Origin: CAYWMQ01 sp964459635 | Lineage (GTDB): Bacteria > Patescibacteriota > Minisyncoccia > Phycocordibacterales > UBA12088 | Assembly: GCA_964459635.1 (NCBI GenBank) | Contig: CAYWMQ010000009.1 | Location: 1-36,034, forward strand | Direction of reading: 5' to 3' | Length of the DNA stretch: 36,034 nucleotides | Part shown: positions 13,649 to 20,550 of the stretch, piece after piece | Position numbering within the stretch: the stretch's first letter is position 1 | Layout of the letters: each line of letters begins with the position of its first letter | Notes under the pieces: generated by a model | Told to the model about the DNA's origin: nothing | Databases searched by the model: none | What the model saw: only the letters and a program-made list of their open reading frames with translations | Position numbers and translations under genes: made by a program

Positions 13649-14844
13649 ATGAGGTCTCTCTGTAAGGCTGTGCTCGTTGCTCTTCTGATACTTCCGCTCG
13701 GACTTTTTTTGCCGGGCGTGAGCGACACAGGTCCGTCTTACACGAAGGCTCACGCGGCTCTATGGGACGCGGCGGAGTTTTTGGTGCCGTGCGGCAACAC
13801 CAACTGGGTGGCTACGGACAGCGGTGCAAACGAAGTATGTTACATCCGAGGAGGTGCCGCGGGCGAATGCACGGTATGCGATCTGGTGCAGCTTGCGCAA
13901 AATGTCGTGCGCATACTCATCTTCCTTGCCACGTGCATTGCCGTACTTCTCTTCGTATATGCAGGATGGCTCTACATTCAAGCGAGTGCATCACCCGGCA
14001 ATGTCTCAAAGGCGCACGGCATATTTATCTCCACCCTCATAGGCCTCGTGGTGACGCTTGCGGCGTGGCTCATCATCGACACCATCATGAAAACCTTCTA
14101 CGGTGATGGTGGCAGGTGGGGCCCATGGAATGACATACTNNNNNNNNNNNNNNNNNNNNNNNNNNNNNNNNNNNNNNNNNNNNNNNNNNNNNNNNNNNNN
14201 NNNNNNNNNNNNNNNNNNNNNNNNNNNNNNNNNNNNNNNTCATGAAAACCTTCTACGGTGATGGTGGCAGGTGGGGCCCATGGAATGACATACTTTGCGA
14301 TGTAGAGACAGCACAAGAGCGCTACTGCGTGCCGATACGCACGGGCATGGGTGCGATTGGGGGTGGCATCGGAGGCGGCGGAGCAGGTGGCGGTGGAGGG
14401 GCAGTCGGCGCAGGTCGAGTGACAGACGCGGATGCACGCACTCAATTAGCAAACGCAGGTATATGTGTCTGGGACTCGGTTACACAACAGTGCAGGACTG
14501 GGCCTGTTGCTGATCCGGGGGCTACGTCTTTGCAGAACGTACGCCAAGAGACGCTAAATGTAGCATTGGATATGAAAAAGGCCTGCCCGACGTGCGATAT
14601 TAAAATAACTGGAGGCACAGAAAGTGGCCCGCATGTGGGCGGTGACCAGAGTCATGGAACAGGCTATAAGATTGATATTGACGATACTCCTTCGGTTAAC
14701 CAGTATATTGAGTCAACGTGGTTACCGTCTGGCACGCGAGGCGACGGTGCGCCACAGTACACGCAGACCACTGGTGTTGGACCCGCAAAGCAGACTACAC
14801 TCTGTGCAAAGGAGGGAGACCACTGGGACTGTTTGTCATACTAG
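13649..14844 (+). CDS. VirB2-like pilin fused to an M15-type zinc peptidase
   Basis: After removing the false gap (100 N plus a duplicated 55 bp) this is one frame of 346 residues. Order: signal peptide (CKAVLVALLILPLGLFLPGV), a short cysteine-bearing exported segment, two membrane spans (VRILIFLATCIAVLLFVYAG and GIFISTLIGLVVTLAAWLII) in the layout of type IV secretion pilins common in CPR genomes, a glycine-rich linker (about 185-205), and a C-terminal domain. That domain has SHGTGYKIDID (H-x2-G-x3-D) and EGDHWD, matching the His/Asp/His zinc ligands of M15 peptidoglycan carboxypeptidases. It would sit outside the membrane and could trim peptidoglycan or process the pilus. Upstream lies an extended -10 for a leaderless message. 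No other secretion gene is in the window. Confidence 0.8.
14085..14239. other. False assembly gap: 55-bp overlap plus 100 N
   Basis: The 55 bases before the N run (14085-14139) are exactly repeated after it (14240-14294). Removing 155 bases keeps a single open frame across the join. Confidence 0.9.
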
Positions 14845-14874
14845 CTAGGTACCTGATACTAGCCTTTTAAATGC

Positions 14875-14902
14875 TTGACTTACCCTTCATATGCGGTAAT
14901 CT
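14875..14902 (+). promoter_or_regulatory. Promoter of rpmG
   Basis: TTGACT (14875-14880), a 16-base spacer, TAATCT (14897-14902), then six bases to the ATG at 14909. A strong -35 with a leaderless start. Confidence 0.65.
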
Positions 14903-14908
14903 AGTGCC

Positions 14909-15064
14909 ATGTCCCAAGATCACCTCGTAAAACTGCGCAGCACGGAGTCGAAGCACATCCGCTTTGACAACCGCAACAAAAAGCGCGTAGAAAAAAAGCT
15001 TGAGCTCAACAAGTACGATCCGACCTTGCGCAAGGTTGTGAAGTACAAGGAGGTTAAGAAATAG
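14909..15064 (+). CDS. rpmG: 50S ribosomal protein L33
   Basis: A 51-residue basic protein. The start MSQDHLVKLRSTESKHIRFD and end KLELNKYDPTLRKVVKYKEV match the bacterial L33 pattern (V-KL-STES-H, then N-RN-KR, then LEL-KYDP-LRK-V-YKE). The CxxC zinc knuckles of the zinc-bound form are absent, so this is the zinc-free type. Part of the large subunit near the E site. The gene stands alone, with its own promoter and a strong bidirectional terminator, and is followed on the opposite strand by tRNA-Trp. Confidence 0.93.
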   Translation: MSQDHLVKLRSTESKHIRFDNRNKKRVEKKLELNKYDPTLRKVVKYKEVKK

Positions 15065-15081
15065 TGAGCATCCTTCATGCC

Positions 15082-15127
15082 AAAAAGGTGCTTAACCCTC
15101 TTACGTAAAGGGTTAAGCACCTTTTTT
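15082..15127. terminator. Bidirectional terminator between rpmG and tRNA-Trp
   Basis: An 18-bp perfect stem (15082-15099 with 15109-15126) around AAGGTGCTTAACCCT, with T runs on both strands. It ends rpmG on the plus strand and tRNA-Trp on the minus strand. Confidence 0.93.
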
Positions 15128-15130
15128 GTG

Positions 15131-15201
15131 CGGGTCCACTCCGACTCGAACGGAGGACGGCGGTTTTGGAGACCGCTGTTTTACCACTAAACTATGGACC
15201 C
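15131..15201 (-). tRNA. tRNA-Trp (anticodon CCA)
   Basis: The acceptor is GGGTCCA paired with TGGACCC, and the discriminator G73 is the tRNA-Trp identity base. The anticodon loop CTCCAAA gives CCA, and the T-loop is CGTTCGAGTCG. The 3' CCA is not encoded. Confidence 0.95.
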
Positions 15202-15241
15202 GTTGCGTACATTCTTACCTACTTTTGCTACTTCGGCAACT

Positions 15242-15266
15242 CAGTGTATGGGATTGTGATACACTG
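15242..15266 (+). promoter_or_regulatory. Promoter-overlapping inverted repeat upstream of xseA
   Basis: CAGTGTAT (15242-15249) and ATACACTG (15259-15266) are perfect inverted repeats nine bases apart. The right arm contains an extended -10 (TG-A-TACACT, 15257-15265) seven bases before the xseA ATG, so a bound regulator would block the promoter. Confidence 0.5.
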
Positions 15267-15272
15267 AAGCCT

Positions 15273-16547
15273 ATGCTGCATTCGCTCCAAGACACGCTCG
15301 CAGAACGCATTCTTACTGTTGAGGAATACCTGGGCCTTATAAACGATCTTATTGCTCCACTCCGTGTATTTGTCGCCGGGGAAGTGAGCGACCTGAAAAT
15401 ATTACCGCAGTGGGTGTTTTTTGCACTTAAGGACGAGGAAAGCGGTGCACTCTTGCGCTGTGGACTTCATGCACAGCAGTATCGAAGGATGGGTGTGAAC
15501 ATAGAAGAGGGCATGATGGTAAAGGTGGAGGGGTACGGAAAGCTCGCCGCAAAGAGCGGCAACTTTGGCTTTTGGGTGTCGAGCATCGAGCCCGTAGGAG
15601 AAGGCGCACTGAAGCGTGCGTACGAGCTCTTAGTGACGAAGCTGCGGGAGGAAGGCCTTTTTGCACGTAAACGTGAGCTTCCGTCATTCATCCGCCACAT
15701 TGGGGTCATTTCATCAAAGAACGGCGTGGTGATACAGGACCTCATGAAAAATCTTGCCCCGCTCGGCATACGCGTCGACTTCCTGCACAGCGGTGTGGAG
15801 GGCGCGGACAGTGCGCGCGAGCTCCTCTCGGCCATACGACACTTTTCGCGCACTACGGCGCGCCCGGACGTGCTCGTGCTCATACGAGGAGGGGGGTCGC
15901 TTGAATCGTTGCAGGGCTTCAACAATGAGGCTGTGGTGCGTGCGCTCTATGCCTCACCTATGCCTGTATTGGTTGGTATCGGGCACGATGTGGACGCTCC
16001 CATCGCCACCATGGTGGCGGACTGGAGCGCATCTACGCCTACTGCGGTAGCGCATGTGATAAATGATTCGTGGGCGCCGCTAACGACCGCGCTGCCACTG
16101 GCCGTACAGCGTGTAGAGCGCGGTATGAGCGAGCTCGTGGCCCATCACCTGCGGCGCAGGCAGCTCTGCGAGCGCAGTCTCGCGAGTGCGGTACGGGCTG
16201 TACTAGCTCGTGCACAACGCGTGGAGGAGGACATGCGCAGGCACGTGCAGACCGGGCGCATGTGGAGTGCGCGGCTTATGGTAAAGTGCACCGAACGTGC
16301 CTCTCGGCTTGTGCGCTCATACGGTGCGGCGGTCTTGCGTCACGAACAGCGGGTTGGAGACCTGCTGCGGCTGATCAACGCCTCAGACCCGGAGCGGCTT
16401 CTTGCCCAGGGGTACGCGATAGTGCGGGGAGGAGAAGGTCACGTGCTCCGAAGCGTGCACGAGGTGCATGCGGGCAGTGCATTGAGTGTGCGCCTCGCGG
16501 ATGGTACTGTGGAAGGTACCGTCTCACGCGTGGTCGGCTCCACTTAA
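15273..16547 (+). CDS. xseA: Exodeoxyribonuclease VII large subunit
   Basis: A 424-residue catalytic subunit of the single-strand-specific exonuclease VII. An N-terminal OB fold (about 1-105: LTVEEYLGLINDLIAPLRVFVAGEVSD, WVFFALKDEESGALLRCGL), then the nuclease core with RKRELPSFIRHIGVISSKNG, DVLVLIRGGGSLESLQGFNN and PVLVGIGHDVDAPIATMVAD, where the acidic and His residues are conserved, then a long coiled coil and a C-terminal ERLLAQGYAIVR-G barrel segment. The ATG at 15273 is taken because it starts the OB fold and follows an extended -10; the longer frame overlaps tRNA-Trp. xseB follows after 12 bases. Works in mismatch repair and single-strand trimming. Confidence 0.95.
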   Translation: MLHSLQDTLAERILTVEEYLGLINDLIAPLRVFVAGEVSDLKILPQWVFFALKDEESGALLRCGLHAQQYRRMGVNIEEGMMVKVEGYGKLAAKSGNFGFWVSSIEPVGEGALKRAYELLVTKLREEGLFARKRELPSFIRHIGVISSKNGVVIQDLMKNLAPLGIRVDFLHSGVEGADSARELLSAIRHFSRTTARPDVLVLIRGGGSLESLQGFNNEAVVRALYASPMPVLVGIGHDVDAPIATMVADWSASTPTAVAHVINDSWAPLTTALPLAVQRVERGMSELVAHHLRRRQLCERSLASAVRAVLARAQRVEEDMRRHVQTGRMWSARLMVKCTERASRLVRSYGAAVLRHEQRVGDLLRLINASDPERLLAQGYAIVRGGEGHVLRSVHEVHAGSALSVRLADGTVEGTVSRVVGST

Positions 16548-16559
16548 AAACACCATAGT

Positions 16560-16784
16560 ATGACATCCAAACAGCACAACATAAAAGATGAGCTTGCCGA
16601 GCTTGAGGCAATAGCGGCATGGTTTGAAAAGGGCACTGAGCTTGACGTTGAGGAGGGGCTTCTAAAGGTGAAGCGCGGCGCAGAGCTCGCAAAGTCGCTG
16701 CGTGCGAGGCTTAAGGCCGTGGAAAACGAATTCCGTGAAGTGGAGGCCGACCTCACGGGCGATGGCGCCGAAGGATCGAGCTAG
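16560..16784 (+). CDS. xseB: Exodeoxyribonuclease VII small subunit
   Basis: A 74-residue, almost wholly helical acidic protein with the XseB pattern: IKDELAELEAIAAWFEKGTE, LDVEEGLLKVKRGAELAKSL, RARLKAVENEFREV. Several copies bind the coiled coil of XseA. The gene follows xseA by 12 bases. CATAGT directly before the ATG could also allow a separate start. A bidirectional hairpin shared with miaA lies downstream. Confidence 0.93.
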   Translation: MTSKQHNIKDELAELEAIAAWFEKGTELDVEEGLLKVKRGAELAKSLRARLKAVENEFREVEADLTGDGAEGSS

Positions 16785-16819
16785 CGGCACCTTGCCACCT
16801 CACTTTTGCATGATGTAAT

Positions 16820-16840
16820 AAAAGGGGTTAAACCCCTTTT
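16820..16840. terminator. Bidirectional terminator overlapping the miaA stop
   Basis: AAAAGGGGTT / AACCCCTTTT inverted repeat with T runs on both strands. The miaA stop codon (16828-16830) lies in the loop, so the last miaA codons form one arm. Confidence 0.8.
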
Positions 16841-17796
16841 TCAAGCGAGGCAAGAGCCTCTGGTGCGGAAGGGAACCAGAGGATCTCCTTGTTCCGTTTG
16901 AACCACGTCATTTGCCGACGTGCGTATTTTTTTATCTCTTGGTATAGCTGGTCAAACATTTCGTCCTTGCTGAGTTTTCCCTGTACGTAGCGTGCTACGT
17001 AACGGTACTCCAGCCCAAAGTTTTCAAGCCGTTCCCACGAAAGCGGCGCCTGGTGTGCACCCGCGTGCAGGTGGGCCACCTCAGCGACCATACCGTGCCT
17101 CAGGCGCGCTACAAGACGGTCGTGTATTTTTTGATGCAGCACTTCTTTGGGAGGGCATAGGCCGAGCCATACCGTGTCGTAGCGCGGTGTGCGCTTTTCT
17201 TGCGGGGGTACGCGCCCAAGTGCGGTCGCCACTTCGATGGCGCGAATAAGCCGGCGCGGGTTCTTTTGCTCTATCGTGTCGGCGCGTGCCGGGTCGAGTG
17301 TGGCGAGCAGTACAAGAAGTTGTGCAGGTGACTGATGCATGAGTGCACGGCGCAGTGTAGGGTTTGGTGGGACCTCAGGAAGATCTTGTTCGTACACGAG
17401 AGTGTCAACATAGTAGCCGGTCCCACCCGCAAGAATGGGCATGGCGCTTTCGCTCACGACCTCATGCCCAAATACACGGTTTCGTAAACCGTGTATTTCA
17501 GTGGAAAGAGCGGGGCGTGTACGGTAGATGTGGTCGAGTGCTTCGAGAGCGTGTTTTCGCCAGCTTGACACCGTGCAGGTGGCACGTGGCGAGTAGATAT
17601 CCAAGCAGTGGTGTTGCACGCCGCGCTTCTCGCGTTTAGTTACTTTTCCGGAGCCGATATCCAAGCCCCGGTACACCTGGCGGCTGTCTGCCGAAATCAC
17701 CTCGCCGCGTAGCTTGCGCGCAAGCTCTATGGAAAGCGACGTCTTGCCGCTTGCGGTCGGGCCCACGATCACGAGCAGAGGCTTCTTTGTCTCCAT
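16828..17796 (-). CDS. miaA: tRNA dimethylallyltransferase with an in-frame insert
   Basis: 322 residues. MiaA adds dimethylallyl to A37 of tRNAs reading UNN codons. Visible: P-loop VGPTASGKTSLSIELA, ISADSRQVYRGLDIGSGK, HHCLDIYSP, MPILAGGTGYYVDTL, NPRRLIRAIEV and the C-terminal KKYARRQMTWFKRN. Between IYR and MPIL there are about 22 more residues (STEIHGLRNRVFGHEVVSES region) than in standard MiaA; the DNA there holds a perfect 13-bp inverted repeat (17470-17498). The ATG at 17796 is used because it stands five residues before the first strand; TTGCGG-17-CATACT precedes it by seven bases. Active-site residues are kept, so the enzyme is probably functional. Confidence 0.93.
   Translation of the reverse strand: METKKPLLVIVGPTASGKTSLSIELARKLRGEVISADSRQVYRGLDIGSGKVTKREKRGVQHHCLDIYSPRATCTVSSWRKHALEALDHIYRTRPALSTEIHGLRNRVFGHEVVSESAMPILAGGTGYYVDTLVYEQDLPEVPPNPTLRRALMHQSPAQLLVLLATLDPARADTIEQKNPRRLIRAIEVATALGRVPPQEKRTPRYDTVWLGLCPPKEVLHQKIHDRLVARLRHGMVAEVAHLHAGAHQAPLSWERLENFGLEYRYVARYVQGKLSKDEMFDQLYQEIKKYARRQMTWFKRNKEILWFPSAPEALASLEKGV
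17470..17498. repeat. Palindromic element inside miaA
   Basis: AAATACACGGTTT (17470-17482), a three-base loop, then AAACCGTGTATTT (17486-17498): 13 perfect pairs. Further imperfect pairing extends outward (CGCTTTC near 17455 with GAAAG-GCG near 17505). The element is translated as part of the extra segment of MiaA. Confidence 0.85.
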
Positions 17797-17810
17797 GACG
17801 AGAAGTATGA

Positions 17811-17842
17811 AAAGAAACGGGCGACTCCGCAAGGGAGCCGCC
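17811..17842 (-). terminator. Terminator after the phosphoribosyltransferase gene
   Basis: The minus strand has GGCGGCTCC / GGAGTCGCC (one mismatch) with loop CTTGC, followed by CGTTTCTTTTC. It ends the gene at 17858 and overlaps the putative miaA promoter. Confidence 0.75.
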
Positions 17843-17857
17843 ACTAATGTTTCTGCA

Positions 17858-18535
17858 CTACACGGATACGCAGGGTATGCAACCGCGTCGCGGTATCGTC
17901 TGCAGTATATCGCGCATCTGCGTACCGTTGAGGTAACCCAGGTCGCAGCCTACTTCAGCTGCCTGCTCCACAGTAAAAAGCGATCTCGGCACGTGCCCAT
18001 GCAGAGCGGTCAAAAAGGCTTCCTCGCCACCGATGCGCCATGTCATCACAGTTAGGAGCCCCTCTAGACTGTACCCAGCCTCACGCAATGCCTTGGCGGT
18101 ACGTATCGCGCTTGCTCCGGTGAGGATGGCATTATCAAGAAGGAGAACACCCCCACCTTGCCATGCGTGCTCGCCGAAATTTTCGAGCGGATCGTCTACT
18201 CGAAGAGTGCCATCCGCCTCTATTACGATGGGGATGCGCTCTTCGCAGTGGTATGACTTGTCCGCAAAATACCGTGCGAGCCATGAGCCGCGGGGTGGTA
18301 CCGCCGCAACATTCGTAGTGTGGAGGTTGTGCCTCCACGCCTCAAGGTCGAGCTGCTCCACCACTCGCTGGAGCAAGTCACCGTCGGTGACGTGCTCAAG
18401 CCGCGGTGTGAGCGGCGATGCGCGTGCGCTTTCGGGACTATGCACTGACGTAAAATCGTACGTCTTGGCGCGTTCCGTATCGAACCCGCCCCGCCTCCAC
18501 AGGTCTTTGATAAGGTCTCTGATACCTCGTGGCAT
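17858..18535 (-). CDS. Type I phosphoribosyltransferase (orotate PRTase-like)
   Basis: 225 residues. A type I PRTase core is shown by GGGVLLLDNAILTGASAIRTAKALREAGYSLEG-type PRPP loop; the acidic pair before the loop is DN rather than the usual ED or DD. Other parts: an N-terminal helix-rich segment, a flexible-loop-like SHCEERIPIVIEADGTLRV region and a C-terminal ALHGHVPRSLFTVEQ (compare the PyrE-type PVHSLFT-E end). These favour an orotate or related base as substrate, but no other pyrimidine gene is nearby. The ATG at 18535 is chosen because GGAGG stands five bases upstream, the clearest Shine-Dalgarno in the window. A terminator follows. Confidence 0.72.
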   Translation of the reverse strand: MPRGIRDLIKDLWRRGGFDTERAKTYDFTSVHSPESARASPLTPRLEHVTDGDLLQRVVEQLDLEAWRHNLHTTNVAAVPPRGSWLARYFADKSYHCEERIPIVIEADGTLRVDDPLENFGEHAWQGGGVLLLDNAILTGASAIRTAKALREAGYSLEGLLTVMTWRIGGEEAFLTALHGHVPRSLFTVEQAAEVGCDLGYLNGTQMRDILQTIPRRGCIPCVSV

Positions 18536-18680
18536 CTTTGCCTCCAATTCGTCCGGTATACCTTGTCCTGCGAAGCAGCATACGCCTGCTCGCCCGACTG
18601 CACAATACGCCGGCTGTATGCGGGACTCGTATGCGGAATTCGTATACGGAGCTGTACCCCATTCTCACGAGCCCGCCGCA

Positions 18681-18713
18681 TGCCTGCCGAAGCTTGGGCG
18701 AAGGCGGGAGTCG
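18681..18713. repeat. Dispersed palindromic repeat, copy A
   Basis: Shares the frame TGCCTGCC...AGCTT..GCGAAGGCGGGAGTCG with copy B 68 bases downstream. The final GGCGGGAGTCG is also the T-arm sequence of tRNA-Leu(UAA) (about 263-275). Confidence 0.7.
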
Positions 18714-18730
18714 TACCATAAAAGCATTTT

Positions 18731-18780
18731 TGGTGGGGGTAGAGGGAATCGAACCCTCATGAGTTGCCCCACACGATTTT
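18731..18780 (-). pseudogene. 3' half of a tRNA-Leu, 5' half missing
   Basis: The minus strand reads from the anticodon 3' side (AAAATCGTG) through a long variable arm and a normal T-arm (GAGGGTTCGATTCCCTC) to an acceptor 3' strand TACCCCC, A and an encoded CCA. It is closely similar to the same part of tRNA-Leu(CAA) next door. The 5' half is not present; repeat copy B stands in its place. Confidence 0.8.
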
Positions 18781-18816
18781 GCCTGCCCGCCGCAGCTTCA
18801 GCGAAGGCGGGAGTCG
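18781..18816. repeat. Dispersed palindromic repeat, copy B
   Basis: Second copy of the element at 18681, with a four-base insertion and small changes. It abuts the broken end of the tRNA-Leu relic. Confidence 0.7.
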
Positions 18817-18832
18817 ATCATGTGCACTGTTG

Positions 18833-18914
18833 TGCCGGAGGAGGGACTTGAACCCTCATGGCTTGCGCCACACGATTTTGAGTCGTGCATGTATACCAAT
18901 TCCATCACTCCGGC
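18833..18914 (-). tRNA. tRNA-Leu (anticodon CAA)
   Basis: Class II tRNA on the minus strand. The acceptor is GCCGGAG paired with CTCCGGC, the discriminator is A, the anticodon loop CTCAAAA gives CAA, there is a long variable arm and the T-loop is GGTTCAAGTCC. CCA is not encoded (CAA follows). Confidence 0.95.
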
Positions 18915-18962
18915 ATGATCCGACTGTTCCACAGTGTAGCGCATTATTGAGGCAAGGCAACG

Positions 18963-18971
18963 TGCTATACT
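18963..18971 (+). promoter_or_regulatory. Extended -10 promoter upstream of parB
   Basis: TG-C-TATACT at 18963-18971, identical to the -10 of the pilin gene. The ATG of parB is 78 bases downstream, so here there is a leader; it includes an imperfect palindrome GTGCCGGGTATATCCGGTAC (about 19000-19019). Confidence 0.55.
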
Positions 18972-19048
18972 ACCCGTAAGGCCTCTTAGTAGGGCGCGTG
19001 CCGGGTATATCCGGTACTGCGCCGTGGCCGTCACCACCACGTATACCT

Positions 19049-20469
19049 ATGAGTGAGATTTATCGAGACTCCATTTTTTGGGTAGAGGTTGACCGCATTA
19101 AGCCCAATCCCTTCCAGCCCCGGCGCGAATTTGACCAGGCTCGTCTCGAAGAGCTCGCCGATTCAATCAAGATGTACGGGCTCCTCCAGCCCCTCACGGT
19201 GACACGCGCGGAGTATCCGCAGGCGGATGGCGGCTTGCGTGTGGAGTATGAGCTCATCGCAGGTGAGCGGCGCCTGCGCGCGAGCAAGCTGGCGGGCCTC
19301 ATTCAGGTGCCGGTCATCATACGTACCGGGGAGGATTCCGACCAAACAAAGCTCGAGCTTGCCATCATCGAAAACCTGCAGCGCGAAGATCTCAATGCTA
19401 TCGATCGCGCAAAAGCATTTGAGCGGCTCGTCAAAGAGTTCGGCTTTAAGCAGATAGATGTGGGGAAGCGTATAGGTCGCAGTCGTGAGTACGTGGCAAA
19501 CACACTTCGGCTTCTCACGCTGCCGAATCATATACAAGACTTCATCGCGCAAGGTAAGGTCTCTGAGGGTCACACGCGGCCGGTACTGATGCTCAACGAC
19601 AGGCCCGAAGAGCAAGACGTACTCGTGAAAGAGATAATGCTCAAGAAGCTCACCGTGCGCGAGGCCGAAGCGATAGCGCGACGTGTGGCGCAAGACAGAG
19701 TGACCGGCAAGCACAAGATAGACCCGGAGATACTGGCACTTGAAAAGGAGCTCTCAGACCGTCTCGGTACGCGCGTGCACATTGAGCCGCGTCCGGTAGG
19801 TGGGCGGCTCGTCATAAGCTTCTTTTCCAGTAAAGACCTGGCGGCGCTCCTGGAGTCGATACGCGTGGAGAGCCCGCACGTGGCCGCCCCGGTGTTCGAC
19901 GGTTGGCCCGAGGGTGTACCTATGCAGTCCGGCGAGCCCGACCGCGCTACGGTTGTTGCAGGAGCAGTCGCTTCCGTACTCGCAGCGGGCGCGGCTGCCT
20001 CGGTGCTTGGTGAGCGCGACGGTGAACACGTGTCAGAGGCGGCATCCGCGGGTGTAGAAGAGGCGGGTACAGCGCCCGTGGTGGCGCCGACGCAAAGTGA
20101 TACGGCCGGCCCGCTTTCCGGCACCCCGCTCACGCCCGACCCCGTGCGACCCATGCCCGAGCCTGCCCACGTACCGCCGCAGCCCGCACAAGCCCCGGCT
20201 GTCGACCCGGTCCCGGGTGACGAGCCGGAGAGCATCGACCTCTTAGACGACCGCGCAAAGGACGANNNNNNNNNNNNNNNNNNNNNNNNNNNNNNNNNNN
20301 NNNNNNNNNNNNNNNNNNNNNNNNNNNNNNNNNNNNNNNNNNNNNNNNNNNNNNNNNNNNNNNNNTCCCGGGTGACGAGCCGGAGAGCATCGACCTCTTA
20401 GACGACCGCGCAAAGGACGAACGCGAGTATACGGACGATCTCTACGACATTCGCAATTTCACGATCTAG
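19049..20469 (+). CDS. parB: ParB/Spo0J-family partition protein
   Basis: 421 residues once the false gap is removed. The N-terminal ParB/Srx domain has VDRIKPNPFQPRREFD, a box with PLTVTR, and LIAGERRLRASKLAG (CTP-binding box II). Then a helix-turn-helix region (LNAIDRAKAFERLVKEFGFKQIDVGKRIGRSREYVANTLRLL) for parS binding. A basic KorB-like middle follows, then a long Pro/Ala-rich, low-complexity tail (about 290-400) and an acidic end (DDLYDIRNFTI). ParB clamps on parS to load SMC and position origins. There is no parA beside it, and I see no full parS site. The ATG at 19049 begins the conserved domain. The unusual length comes from the tail. Confidence 0.9.
20211..20365. other. False assembly gap: 55-bp overlap plus 100 N
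   Basis: 20211-20265 is exactly repeated at 20366-20420. Removing 155 bases lets parB read through to the stop at 20467-20469. Confidence 0.9.
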
Positions 20470-20481
20470 CGTAGGGACGCA

Positions 20482-20550
20482 CGCAGAAAAAGATACTAAG
20501 GTTTTTTTTTCGTGCGCCGACAAACAAGAAACGTAGTATCTTTTTCTGCG
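20482..20550. terminator. Long bidirectional hairpin between parB and relA
   Basis: 17-bp perfect arms (CGCAGAAAAAGATACTA and its complement, 20482-20498 and 20534-20550) around a 35-base spacer with a run of nine T and partly complementary A-rich sequence. It starts 12 bases after the parB stop and ends at the first base of the relA stop codon, so it serves both convergent genes. Confidence 0.8.

Noticed and set aside
15126..15272. N-terminal extension of XseA to 15126
   Set aside because: It would translate the tRNA-Trp complement; the OB fold and promoter support 15273.
18731..18914. Split or intron-containing tRNA-Leu
   Set aside because: The neighbouring tRNA-Leu(CAA) is complete by itself, and no separate 5' half with a matching acceptor (GGGGGTA) is seen. 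A truncated relic is simpler.
18923..18940. TGTTCCAC upstream of parB, matching half of a bacterial parS site
   Set aside because: The second half (AGTGTAGC) does not complete the palindrome. One eight-base half-site is expected by chance.
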